Positions 43,078-56,700 of a stretch of 64,000 nucleotides of DNA are shown piece by piece. The position numbers and the translations under genes are program-made. Source of the stretch: Paracyclopina nana. Lineage: Eukaryota; Arthropoda; Copepoda; Cyclopoida; Cyclopettidae. The notes under the pieces are model-generated. The model was not told the DNA's origin, did no database searches, and saw nothing but the letters and a program-made list of their open reading frames with translations. Where the stretch lies: NCBI GenBank assembly GCA_019096065.1, contig JAGUCH010000008.1, positions 5,213,001 through 5,277,000 on the forward strand. The letters run 5' to 3'. Within the stretch, counting starts at the first letter, position 1. Each line of letters opens with the position of its first letter.

Positions 43078-43337
43078 CCATTTGGATCTGATGACTCTTG
43101 CGGTGTATATTGCTGCTGAGGATACTGCCATTCTTGCTCGTAATTATTATAGTAAGTGTAATTGTTGTAGTCAAAGGTGGCATTGTTAATTGGTGGCTGC
43201 TCCATAACTTGCTGCTGCTCACTGACTTGATACTCGTGATTACTGCTATTGGCCACTTGATAGTAATTTGAAGTGGTGTTGGAATAGTAATAAGTGGCCA
43301 TGATGGTGTTCGCTTTTTCACTGATTATGATCCCCAT
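43078..43337 (-). CDS. Tyr/Asn/Gln-rich first coding exon, possibly of the vnd-like gene
   Basis: An open minus-strand frame starts at ATG 43337 or ATG 43301 (MATYYYSNTTSNYYQV). It runs through Tyr-, Asn- and Gln-rich sequence (YNNYTYYNNYEQEWQYPQQQ) to a strong GGGTAAGTG donor, with the exon ending at 43078 in phase 2. The innexin exon 1 lies next on this strand but does not accept this phase. The acceptor before the vnd-like start exon at 33724 does, and stays open through ILEM into the known start. A low-complexity N-terminus would suit a developmental transcription factor. The link is only a phase match across 9.4 kb; it may belong to another gene or be chance. Confidence 0.4.
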
Positions 43338-46300
43338 TTTCCCGCGCGTAGAAGAAGAGGAAACAGACTTGTGGGGAGGCTTATCTCAAGTCAACATTAC
43401 TTAGCTTTAACGGATCAATTAAGTCAACAATCCATGCCTTTCAGCACCTGCCAAAAATCATGCCTCCCTTTGGCTGACACTTTTTTCCATAAGGAAATGT
43501 ATTTTCGACCAAGGTTTTTTGTGTCTCTGCCATTGTAAAATATGAGTAGGATCAATTTAGCTACTATTTTGGTCCCTGGAAATCACCAGGCATATTTTTA
43601 ACTCTTAAAAAATTCCGTCCTCATCCAAAAATAAGTTCAGGTTCTTTTCTCCAATTTTACATTACACCACACTCATCAATTTGCCATTCAAAGTTACTGA
43701 CAAATTTGTGATTTGTGCTTGGCAAACATGTTTGTTCAAGGATTTTCTTCTTGGCGCCTCTTGTACAAAGAATGTGCTTATTGGTGATCTAGAAAATTTA
43801 AAGTTTGCACAGATTCTTCACTAAATAGCAAGATATCATGATAATTTCATGTCAACTATGGCAAGCACGTGCTATTTCTTACAAAGAGGTGTAATTACAC
43901 TGTTGTAGTCCAGAGTGTTTCTTCTCCATTTCTTCCCTTGTAATGGTCATGTTTGGTCAAGTGCGAAAGCTTCAACAGGGTGACTCTGCAAATTGAGTAG
44001 AAAGCTGATGAGTAAAGCAACTCAGACAAGTCACAAAGAAAGGTCAAGACTTCATTTTTTCATATGTGTGGGCAAGATGAAATTGAAATTTGACAATCTT
44101 CATGAAATATCAAAGTTTGGAATGTTTCAACTATTATTCCAACTTCCTTATTGACTTTTCGTGCATTTTTTATAAGGGTAGCATCTTAAGTTGTAGCCAC
44201 ACTTTTCACCTTTATAAGCTTACTTTTCAAGTTTGCTCATTTAAGTGGGCAAACGAAATATCTTAAATGAATGTTTTTCTTGATCAATGTTTTGCTTTGA
44301 TATTTCGCTTATATGTAATGTTGGTTATTTGGTTTTTCCTTATGTCTGCAATGGATAAACTGCAAGACCTTAAAAAATTCATTCATTGGTGGAAAATGGG
44401 GCAATCATCCCACACGAGAGCAGCATTTCAGAAAATGTGAAGCGCTATCGCAGATTCCCGTCATGCGAGACCAATAAGTGCTATGTCAACAAATGCGGAT
44501 ATTCTTTTTTTTTTCACACCCTGTCCAAGACAACTGGTAAGAATATAGTATAATGCAAAAGCAGCTCGCCCATTTACTAGCAGCTACTTTTATCTCTATC
44601 TTGTTGACGTTCATGCTCCAGTTGCCATGTTGGCTGTTGTCAATGATGATGATGATCCATGGTAACGATTCACACTTGATTGAGCAACCAAAAACATGCA
44701 AAAAGGCGAGGAAGAAAAAACAGCGGGATCGATTTCAAATCCCTGCAAGCTGTCATGTTAATGAATTAATTTGATCCCCTCTAAATCTGGCTGGGTGATT
44801 AAGTGATAAAATCAGGTGTGTCGATGACAGCTCAATTCATCACGCGTGGATTTCCATTGTTTCGCGCACTTAATCACCACCAAATGACTGGTCAGAATTA
44901 GCACCATTCCATACGGAGAGTCCCCATAGATTTAGCTTTCTAAACATGTGTAAATTACTATGGATACGAAGAAAGCCTTTTAGGTACATGTTCGTATTTT
45001 GCAACTTCTAAAAGCACGCAAAAATAGACTGGACACTCTGTATCTTGGTTCTCCCTAGTTTTGTGTTGGCATTACCAAAAGTTGGCTTTTCTGAAAGTAT
45101 GGTTGAGGCTTTGCCTTTTGGTTAGACTTTAATTTCTGGAGGTCAACAATCTGCTTTTTGAGAGGCTTCGCATTTCATAGTCATAAACGCAAGGCTTCTT
45201 TGCCATTTCTTTAAAAAAAATCCTCAAATTGCCTCTGCATAATATTGCTTCATAGCAGTAAATGGAACTTTTGCATCAGAATATTATGGTTTCATTCTTG
45301 TTTCCTCGTCTCAGCAGCCAAGGGGATAAATGTTCTCCAGCTCGTTGTTGCTGAAGCGACGTCCGGATCGCGTTTCCGGGCCTTCAACTCTTGGCAAGAA
45401 ATGAAAATGGCAACTTCCATAAGTAGTAAAAGGAACAATGATCACGACGGCTACTATAAAACTGCACACACGAGCGAACACGACATCACCAAATTGAATC
45501 ATCTCCCCCTTCTTTAAATAATAAATCTTGATGGGACTCCCATGTGATTGACCGCCATGAAATCAGGAGACCTTTTGTGCGCAAAAATACTCATATGGCT
45601 CGTGAGAAAGCACATTCATAATAAATAAAAAATGTTAGCTTTTTTTAAAATGCTTCTCTCATAATAGATGGTCTTCGTATACAACCTGTCCGTTCAAAAT
45701 TGGTAGAGCTAGCGCTATTCCATTTTTGCACACCAATCTATTTTGCACGCATTTTTGAGCACTTTTGTAAAAAATTCTTATCTTAAGTATTCGCAATTCT
45801 GGGAATGAGATTTTTTGTGTAAGCTTTCATTCTTTTATATTGAACTATGAGATGATTGCTAATATGCATTTGTCATTGGAAGTGCGTTTTTCATAGAATA
45901 CACGCCAATAGCACCCAAAGTTTAAAAAATATCACTTATCAAATTTTCTCACGTTTAATTGGGCTGAAGATTTAAAAACATGTTGGGAGCTGGTTTACTC
46001 TGAAAAAAATAGCAGGTTGAAGCAGAAAAACATGCCTGCCTTTATTCTTTATTGCATTGATGTTTTTTTTCAAGCCAGCTTACTTCGAAACCATTTCAAT
46101 TGTACCTTAAAAAGCGGTTAATGTCATGAAAATTGACGAGAAGCCTGGTTTACCTTTAAATCAGAAAACATGATCATCCGAATTTTCCTCCTATGATTTT
46201 ACGAGAAGCCTGGTTTTCCTTGAGTTTCATGCTGAGTCTGATCACCTAAATCCTTCTTGATTTTACTTATCAAGCTTTTCACAGTTTAGGTTGAGTTGTG

Positions 46301-47590
46301 ATCGCCGCTTTGATTACGTACGTGGAGCTTATTTTAGTTTTATGGTGAGGTTGAGTGGAACCTGATAATCTTATTGCGCATGAATAAAAAGGCTTTCTTT
46401 TCTTTTTCCTTCCATCCCCATTCAATCGGATGTTATGATCTTGCTTTCAATGCATGACGTTTCTTGCATTTCATCTAAAGAAATGGCCTTTCTCTCCACG
46501 TTCCGTAAATTGCAATATCTGTGCACCTATTTCCCCGAAATGTCCTCCATTTTTCGTCATTTGCGTTTTTCCCGCAAAACGAGTTATTTTGATGGTGATG
46601 GAGGATTTCCGATATTATAGCACTTATCTAGCATCTGGAACAGATTATTGCAGATTTCCATAGACCGATGCATTTTAGTGCATTTTTTTGTTGCCACACA
46701 GGATACCGCAATTGCAAGCAAAAGGTTGCGCGATGCATTGAGGCAAAGTTACGGAAAGGTGTTGCTTTTCTCTTATCAAGTTAAAAAACCTTGGCTTTCT
46801 CCCTTTTTCCCGATGGTTCAGCGTGGAAAGAAGTTTTGATATTATTGTGAATCATCTTCTGCTTTCTCCCCTTTTCTTCCTCTGAACCAGGATATTTTGC
46901 AGCAGTCCATATGTTGTTTGTTATGCTGCTACTGCTACAGTAACATCCAGCAGCTAGTAGAGTTGTTGGCTGAAAAAAGGGAAAGGCTAATTGTGTCATC
47001 TCTTCTAGTTCTACAGTTCCTTCTTCTCCTATTCTTCTTTTTCGGGGGATTTGCAATCTCACCGTGACCATCTGTACTAGAGTCGAGCCAGCACGTCAAC
47101 CCCAACACCAACTTGCACCAGAGACTTGCACCAAAGAGGGATAGCTAGCAACCAGACAGCGTCTCCAGATATGCACATTTTTGGCGTTATTCCCTGTTTT
47201 CATTTTAGCGTTAAACCTTCATAGAAGCGCTTCACATCCCTAGCTGAGAATCTTGTTAAAACTCAGTTTAAGAACTGATGTGGCGACTGAAAAATGAGGT
47301 GGTAGAAACAGTTTATGAAGGGAAAACCGTAAGTTTATTGGCGTATTTTGAGACGACATCTGGCGGTGTTTTGAAAAGTCAATCTGGTAACGCCTTTGAG
47401 CATCTTCGCTCGCGCGCCCCATCGTCGCTCACTCTAGAAGAAGCCGAAGAATAAATAACAACAACACCAGAAATTAATTCTGTCGTCAAATGACAACGAT
47501 GTAAATAAAGCGGCGTCGCGTCTCAATAACGGAATTTCGCGAGTGAATTTTGGACGACTTCTCACGTCAAGAGCGAGAAAATCGTCGCCG
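43338..47590. other. Long spacer before LRP1
   Basis: About 4.2 kb, AT-rich, with only short frames lacking splice context. The right-hand 200 bases, just upstream of 47617, are richer in CG and AAC/ACA words and probably hold the LRP1 promoter and 5' leader. I see no transposon ends or RNA gene. Confidence 0.45.
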
Positions 47591-47616
47591 ACGACCTAAA
47601 ACACACTCCCGCTACA

Positions 47617-47737
47617 ATGATAACTGAGCACAGTTCAACTATGAGACGAGCGTTGCTTCAAGTGGTAAGTCCACTTGACCATTTTTCTCTCTTTTATGAT
47701 GACATTCGCTTTTTTTCAGAAAATTATGGAAAGATGA
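47617..47737 (+). promoter_or_regulatory. LRP1 5' leader with upstream ORF overlapping the main start
   Basis: An ATG at 47617 opens a frame that ends at a GTAAGT donor (exon end 47664). The acceptor is TTTTTTCAG ending at 47719. After splicing, the upstream frame ends at TGA 47735-47737, overlapping the LRP1 ATG (ATGA). The intron is 55 bases. If it is retained, the upstream ATG is instead in frame with LRP1 and adds 39 residues. Confidence 0.55.
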
Positions 47738-50700
47738 GGCTGAAACTTACTTGTGTGACGACTTTTCTGGCCTTTTGGAGCGCTGTCCAAGGTCTGGAGT
47801 GCGACCATGATTCGGATATGTTCAAGTGTGCGGATGGCCTCAAGTGCATCCCTTTGAAGAAGAAGTGTGACTTTTCTCCAGACTGCCTCGATGGCAGCGA
47901 TGAGCCGCCAGATTGCCCAGCAAGGACAACGTGTGCGAAGTCGCAATTTCGATGCGAGAAAAGCAACAAATGCATCTCCCTCGAGTAATTATGATTTTTT
48001 TCTCTTTTTGGCTCAAGTCTTGATGAGTCAGGTGAAAAAGTTTCCTGACAGCAGCAGCCACAAAGTTCTTGACTCCATGTTAGTAAAGTTAGCATGCATG
48101 CTGCTTCTAGTAGGAGCTGTTCTCCAATCATAGTTCCGCTTGCCGTCATATCTTTTTACTTAGTTGAGAATGCATGCCAAAGAAATAATTTCTTCGGGTT
48201 TTTTATTGCCAAAAATGACTGCGTGTTCATAAGCCTATCCCTATAATAAATGGGCAATTGAGCCTGAAGTGGTTAATGGCCATAAACGGCCTAATCGTAA
48301 CTTTCCACATTTAACTTGAAATACTTGGCATAGTTTTATTTTCTAATAACTTCATTAATTAGCGTTCTTGATGAAAGCCTGCCCTCTGGCGCGATATTTG
48401 CGCAATAAATTAAGTGCATTAGGAAATTATGCGGCAAGGCTCTAGTGTGTCAACAGACATAAAGTATCAAGTTTTTCGTAGTTCAGGCGAAATCCGCTAG
48501 CTTGCTTTGACTCCGTCTATGCAAATAAGCTCATAATTCCTTGATGAAAAGCAACTTCTCAAAGGATGGAAGAGACTCGAAATTTACATAAAGATTGTGT
48601 TTGGAAATGATTCAACTTTGTCTCCCTCTTTTACATAGCTGGGTTTGTGACAATGAACCGGATTGTGGAAGTGCTCCGAGTGGATCTTTGGACTTGTCTG
48701 ACGAAGATCTAGCTCGTTGCCGTGGAAATGTTACTTGCTCCGGAAATCAGTTCATGTGCAAAGTAAGTTCACGAAGTTGACAGTCTCGCCAAGAATGGAT
48801 GTACTTTTGTTGTTGATGTTGCAGGATGGGATTACATGTTTGCACCTTTCACAATTTTGCGACTACAAAGTTGACTGTCCAGACAACTCGGATGAAGGCC
48901 ACCATTGTAAACATATGCCTTCTTGTCGGAAAATGTCGTGTTCGCATAATTGCTCTGTTACTTGGAATGGGCCCAAGTGCTACTGTTCTCTTGGCCTGAT
49001 TCCGCAGGAAAATCAGTGTGAAGACCTGAATGAATGCGAGGTAAGCTCTTTGGACTCGTATTTTGTCTGCGACTGTTTGCAGAGTCTCGTAAAGTTATGA
49101 CAGCACCATAACTTGTGACATCCATAAAAAATCATTATCAACAATTCTTAACAGATTGTTTTGAGAAGGACCACCCTAATATTTTCTTGTTTCCATGCTA
49201 CAAATCTAATCAATTTAGTGAAAGCAACATAATGAAGTGAAAGCTATTTATCTGTTGCCCCAAACAAAATTCCTTGCATGTTTCTCAGGGGACAAGAACA
49301 AATTGTCTGCTTTTTGACGAAATGTACTTTATTTTCCTTCATTAACTGTATCACTTAATATTGAATTGTGTTATTATTTATCACAATTCCCCCTTATCTC
49401 GTTCAGAACAATGAAGATGGCAGCTATTGCGATCAAAACTGCTCCAACTCAAATGGATCGTTTAGCTGTTATTGTATGGCTGGATACATGCTACAATCCG
49501 ATGGCAGGTCCTGTAAGGCCATCAATTTCCCCACTGCTGGGGAAAAGCCCACGCTCATCTTTGCCAACTCCAAAGATATCCGACAGGTTAATCTCAATGG
49601 GTCAAGAATACCCAAAGGCCTAATAAAAACTCAGGAGACTCTGGCACTGGATTTTGTGCACAGAAATCACACAGTGTGCTGGGTATCACACGAGTCCAAC
49701 GAAAAGGCCAGCTTGGAGTGCGCTAAGATTGACCAGCTGGAGAACAGCTGGGCCATGCCTGACCCTGACATGTACTCGATCAAAACTGTCAATCAGATTG
49801 CTGTTGATTGGGCTGCCAATAACTGGTGAGGCATTTCCCTTCGTTGATTTGTTGACTATGCAGATTTTTGTTCTTGCATCAAATGCACTTTCTCTTATGC
49901 CTCTCTTTTTTTCGGTTGCTTTAATGGCAAATTTATGGGCATAGGTTGCTTCCCTTCTCGATATTGCTTCTTCAGTGCAATATTGACTCCGACATTATCT
50001 CCCATTTTCAGGTACTTTCTCGACGACACGAGGGAGCTTATCATGCTCTGCGCACTCCAGGAGAGCTTATTCATTTGCAAGACAATATTAAGCGTAAAAA
50101 TGAGCAAACCACGTGGTATTGGCTTAGACCCAAACGAAGGACTGCTATTTTTCACAGTTTGGGGATCTGAGCCTGCCAAATTAGAAAGGTCAACATTGGA
50201 CGGAGATGAAAGGCGCGTTTTGATCGACACTAAAATCGTCTATCCTTATGGACTCACGGTGGATTATCCACGCCAAAGAATCTATTGGGTTGACACATAT
50301 TTGGACTACATCGAATGCATCGATTATAATGGTAAAACACTTATCTTAAACCAACTAAAAACCGAGGAGAAGCCTCTTTGCGATTTAGGTAATAACAGGA
50401 GAACATTATTGAGAGGATCCCCAGTGCAGAATCTCTATTCTGCTTCGGTGTTCGAAAATAGCCTCTACTTGACAAGCTGGCGGAATAATTCGGTTTTACG
50501 AGTCAACAAATTTCACCCAGAGGATCATACCACAATTGTCGAGGGCCTTGAAAGGCCTTTCGCCATACAAGTCTTTCACAGACAACGTCAGCCTTTAAAT
50601 GAAGACTCTCACCCATGCTCGTTGAAGCAGAGGCAATGCGACCACGTAAGGCATTTGGAAATAGGAAGATAAGCGATCTTCTAGCGTGACTTTTTAGTGC

Positions 50701-53700
50701 ACCTATATAAATGGAAAAATTCCTTATGCATAGAGTGTACACCAGCTGCCACTCTTAACATGCAGTGAATACAAAGCAGCATTTCTCATATTTGACCAAA
50801 AGTTAGGGCCAGCTTTGCTTTACTTTAAGTATGTAAGCGACATAAGAATCAGGTATGAGATAGTGTAGTGGTTTGTTTTCAATCTTTGATGTACACACTT
50901 CTTGAGAAGGATAGGCTCTTTCCTATTGTTCAGCATCATCAGCATAAATTAGCATATCTTTATGGGAGATTTTATCAATTTTTTGCTTGATTCATGATCC
51001 CATTTTCCGAGAGCAAAAAGTGCGTCGCTGTTGCTCTCACGATTAGATTTTGTTTACCACGAAAAACTGGAAATTGTAACCGAGGTTTTTTTTCGCTTGA
51101 CAGCCGTCGATTGACAAATCATAAAAATACTATCTCACCTTTCCTGCGGAACAATAGCACATTGTGCATTTCGTCCACTGAGTTATGAATGGCACTATCT
51201 TTTTGCATTTTCAGATTTGCGTTCCCATTAAGGAGGCTCCTCGGTACAAATGCATTTGCAAATCGGGCTTTGAGACTGTCAACACGAGTAAATGCGTTTT
51301 GGCCACGCGAAGTCAGTTTTTGTTGTATGGCCAGCAAAAGCCTGGCGTGGTGCGTGGCCTCGATTTGACCACGCCCAAGACTGAGGTCATTATTCCCATG
51401 ATTGATTTGTCGAGGCCGACGGCCATGGATTACCATGCGGACTCCAACCAATTGTACCTGGCTGATTCGGATCGTCTCAAAATCCAACGACATCACGTAA
51501 AGTTTTAGCCTAATTCAATGCTTTAATTACAATTATCGTACACATTATTTTACTAGATGAAAACTGGCGTGAAGGAGACTATCATAAATTCTAGACTCAA
51601 TTCTATCATGGGCATGGCTGTGGACTGGATAGGTCGCAACCTTTATTGGACAGATGAAGGCCTGAGTGCCGTTTTTGTTGCCAGTCTGGAAGATCCAGCC
51701 AAAAGACTGCTTCTGTTGTCAGAAAACCTCGTACATCCTCGTTCCATTGTAGTGGACTCTCTCAAGGGGCTCATGTATTGGAGCAATTGGCCTGCGGGAC
51801 CTCCAATTGAGGAGAAATCCTACGGTCAAATCGAGGTCGCATGGCTAGATGGCAGCCACCGCAAGGTCTTCATTGGCGAGGATACGGTGTGGCCGAATGG
51901 CCTCAGCCTCGATTTTGATACGAATCGCATCTATTGGTGTGACTCGTACCTTCAGAAAATCGAATCAGCCTCAACGAACGGCCTGAGGGACCGGAAATTG
52001 CACCTGAGTGCCAATCCGGCCTTTCTGAATCAACCATATGGTTTGACCTTCCACAAAAAGGCCATTTTTTGGTCGGAATTCGAGAAAGGCAGAGTGCTCA
52101 GGCTTGACCTTTCAACGCTCAACATATCTGTCGTTCTTGAGGAGAATCCGCAGTCTTTTGCTTTGAAGGTTTTTGATGCTAAGTTACAGCCTCACCATGA
52201 CCACGCTTGCAATACAGGAGACAATAAGTGTCAAGACTTGTGTCTTGTCACGCCCAAAGGAGGCCACGTGTGCAAGTGTAGAGACGGCAACGTATCAGCC
52301 AAAGACAACGACGACACGAGCTGTCAACCCGATCCCGGCTGGACTCCACCTTCGCATTGCAGGCAAAATCAGTTTCAGTGCAAGACAAACCTCAAATGCA
52401 TCGACGAAAGATATGTGTACGTTGTTCTCTTTACAACTATTTCATCCGTGCTTCCTCCTCATTATTAAGTTATTCTTTTGTAGATGTGATGGTGAAGATG
52501 ATTGTGGCGATGGGACAGACGAGGACACGAATTCCACTTGTAAGCACGTGTCATGCAGCACCAATCAGTTCCTATGTGACAAGACAAAATGCATTAACGC
52601 CATCTTCGTCTGTGATGGCGAAAGGGACTGTCTGGATGGCAGTGACGAGGCGCAAACCGAATGCGAAGTCAAGTTCTGCTCCCCTGCAACCAACTTTCTC
52701 TGCAAAGTGAGCCACTCAACAAACATGAGGGAAAAAATGATATTTCCCCAGACCTAAATTTACTTTGTTGCTGAGCTAGTTAAGAGTTGCCTTCTACTTT
52801 TTGATTTAGTGCAAAACTTTTCCCCACTACTGCTGCAACTTTCCTCGCCTTTTTATGGGACTTTACTTAGTGCTAGTAGCAGCTAAATGTGGAAAGTTGT
52901 GTTGATCTTTTTTCCCATGATATTTTTGCATTCTTTTTTCCCTTTCTTCTTGCAGACGAGCCGCAAATGCATTCCCCAATCTTGGCTGTGTGATTCTGAG
53001 CCTGATTGTGGGGACGGGGACACTTCAGACGAGGGAGATCATTGTGAATATCCGGAGTGTCAGCCTCTGGAGCATTCTTGCGACACCAAAAAGTGCATCC
53101 ACTTTGACTATTTGTGTGATGGCAAAAAAGACTGCGTGGATGGGAGCGATGAGCTGAACTGCAACCAATACTGTAATGGCACTAAGCAATTTTTCTGCGA
53201 GCCAGAAAGCAAATGTTTGCCTGAAGTCAAAGTTTGCAACGGTCAGATTGACTGCAGCGACCAATCAGATGAAGAAAACTGCAGCAACCTCAGAAAATCA
53301 GATGTTTGTATTGACGAATTCCAATGTGAAGGAGACATGTCTTGCATCCCATCCAAGTTTAGGTGAGTTAGTTACTTGTTCTCTTTTTTATTTATGTTTG
53401 CTCAATAAAAATTTTGTAGGTGTGACGGAGCTGAAGATTGCATTGATGGAAGTGATGAGCATAATTGCGAAAGTAAGGCTCAGTGTCAGCCAGATGAGAA
53501 AATGTGCAATAATGGTGAAAAGTGCATTCCGCAAGATCACTGGTGTGACGAAGACCATGATTGCCAGGATGGCTCTGATGAACTTGATTGTCCTCACGAG
53601 AGAGTCCAGCCATGTGAGTACCCTTCTTGGTCCTGCGACAACAAAACCACGTGCCTCAAAGTGAGAAATTTGTGCGATGGTATCCATGACTGCGAGGATG

Positions 53701-56700
53701 GCTCTGATGAAGGCATTTTGTGTTCTGATGATCCTTGTGGCACCTTGAGCAATAATTGCTCTGATTATTGCCAGAATTCCCCCCTTGGGCCTCGATGCTA
53801 TTGCCCTCCAGGGTCACACTTGAATTCCAGCAACATTTGCTCCGAAGACCATCCTTGCGAGCTTTGGGGTACTTGCTCTCAGCTATGCAAAAAAGTAGGC
53901 AAGAAAAAGCATAAATGCTATTGTCACGAAGATTTCTACCTGGCTGGAGATGGCTTTTCTTGCAAATCCAAAGATCAGAGCCCTGCATTTGCAGTGTACA
54001 GCACCAGAAATGAGCTGAGGATGGTCAATGTTCGCACACTGGCCATGAAGCCTCTGATTTCCAGCTTGAAGAACACAGTAGCACTGGATTTCTTCGTCAC
54101 GCGTGAGAAAACCTATCTCTTTTGGACAGACATTGTAGATGATAAAATCTACAAGGGAACGTTGATGGGAGATGATTCAATTACCAATATCGAAGCCATC
54201 ATTGACAACAGCTTGGGGACAGCCGAAGGTACTATTTAAAATAAAATTGCAATTCATAAATAGGATTCTTTTCCTCTATCAGGTCTGGCTGTCGACTGGA
54301 TTGGCCAAAACATCTACTGGGTTGAGTCCAAGCTGAATGTGATTGAAGTGGCCAAGTTGGATGGGAGATTTCGAAAAACTCTGATAGCAGAGGGAATACA
54401 CAATCCCAGAGCCATTGCCCTGGATCCAAAAATGGGGCTGCTTTTCTGGACGGATTGGGACAAAAACACTCCCCGAATCGAAAGGAGTGACATGTCGGGC
54501 TCTGATCGAAGGGTCATTTTCAATGTCACCAATTACAACAATGGAGCTTGGCCAAATGGCCTCACTCTTGACTATATGGCCCAGAGGATCTATTGGATTG
54601 ATGCCAAGGCTGATTCCATACACAGTGCAAAATATGATGGGTCTGACCACAGGGAAATCATTCGAGACTCTGGATACCTCAGTCACCCCTTTGCTATCGC
54701 TTTGTTTGAATCTCACGTGTACTGGACAGATTGGAGATCCACGGACGTAGTTCGCGCTAGCAAGTTTAAAGTAAGATATGGTGTTGATAAGCACGACCAG
54801 TCAATGCTAATTTTTTTATTTTTATGTTACAGGCCCATGATGTGCAGATTCTCGATCAAGCGCTAAATCAGCCTTGTGACATAAAAATTGTGCACGCCTC
54901 AAGGCAGCCGCAGACCAAAGCTAAATTGGATTGCGACCATTGTAGCCACCTTTGCTTGATTGTTGCCAATGGTACCAAATGTGCATGCCCACATTTAATG
55001 AAGCTTGACGGTCCCAACAAATGTGTTGACAATGAGGAGGTCTTGCTAATTTCAAAGTCTAATGAGATAAGGGGATTGGACCTTCAGGGAAAAGCAAATA
55101 TTATTCCTCCAATGGATAAAATATCTGCTCTGGCCTTAGACTACGATCATAGTGAAAAAAGATTATACTGGAAAGACCAGCAAAAGCTGATGAGAGCATC
55201 CATCAATGGAACCATCGTTGAGACCCTCTTGGACTTTTCAGAGGCTAAAATTGACTCGTTTGCGGTTGATTGGATCAGCCACAACATCTACTTTGCTTCG
55301 AGCCTTTCTCCCATCCTGGATTCCATGTCGGAGCAAAGGTCCAACATTTTCGTCACAACTTATAAGACTGACTTTTTGCAAGCAATCGTCCATAAGAGCC
55401 ATAGGTAAAGTGACTGAATAATCTTTATAAACTCTACCAGCTAATAATAATTTCGATTTTTGTAGGCTAGTCAAAGGCCTTGTTTTGGCCCCAGCATTAG
55501 GAATGATGTATTGGCGTGACCAGGGACCAACCGTTGCTAGCTTAAACTCTGCCAAAATGGATGGCTCTGATGCTTTGCAGTTTTACGTTTTCGAAACTTC
55601 TGACATCCACGGGTTAACCTACTCGCAAAACAGGCTATTTTGGATCAGCAAAAGCTCCATTGTTCAATTTTGGGATTTTCAGACTAGCGACATTAGCTCT
55701 GTGTATACAGCTTCGGCGCCATTTAGTGTCACAGCATTGGCTTCAAGAGCATCATCGCTTTACTTGTCTGTGCATAGCCCAACTACCAACCAAAGTCAAA
55801 TTTTGTTACACGGTGCCGATAAAACTGTCAACATTGCCAACCTCACAGACAAAGTCCAGGCTATGAGAGCATTTGTAGCTGAGAGCCAATCCGGAGAGAA
55901 CTCATGTTCCCCTAACAATGGAGGCTGCCAACACTTGTGTCTACCTAGCGGCCAAGGAAATTTCAAGTGCGCCTGCTCTATGGGCTACGTTCTTGAGAAT
56001 GGGTCCGACTGCAAGGAAAAAGACAAACCTGACCAAGAAGTCGTATTTTCTTCCCCTTATGGACTGTCTTCCCTGGTTATACAAAGGCCGATGGAGAGTC
56101 TTCTTTTCCGACCCATGAACAAGCAAGACTTGCCCAAATCTTTTGATATCTTCCCCGCTAGGCAGCTAATCTTTTGGATTGACCAAAGCTCCAGAATTCT
56201 CAGAATGAAGAGAGATGGCAGTGGGAAAAAGGTCATTCTTGATGACCTAGCAAGCCCTCAAAAACTGGCTTTGGATTGGGTGTCTGAAAGGATATATTGG
56301 ACCGATGATAAATTAGGAGCCATCGAGTCTTCAGATTTCGAAGGATCGACACGCTACGTTCATTTGTCAGGCAACGTCATCAAATTGAGTGCACTGGCTC
56401 TCAACCCACTTGATGGTCTCATGTTTTTTGCCGATTCCACCAAGATTGAACGGTGTGGACTTGACGGATCCAATAGGCAGGTCATTGTTCAAGAAGACCT
56501 ACAAGACCCCACTGGTCTGGCCTTGGACTTGAAGAGACAAAGGCTGTTTTGGTCGGATTCGTACCATGGCCTTTTTACTTCAGATTTCAATGGTATGGGC
56601 AGAAGATCCCTATTGGAAAGCCAAGCTACTAAATGGCTTTCCAAGCCTGTGGGTGTGGCCTTTTTTGATGGATTTCTCTTCTGGATTGACTCGACCTTTA

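Noticed and set aside
46781-47071. 96-residue minus-strand frame before LRP1
   Set aside because: Charged, low-complexity text with no splice context; probably antisense of the LRP1 promoter region.
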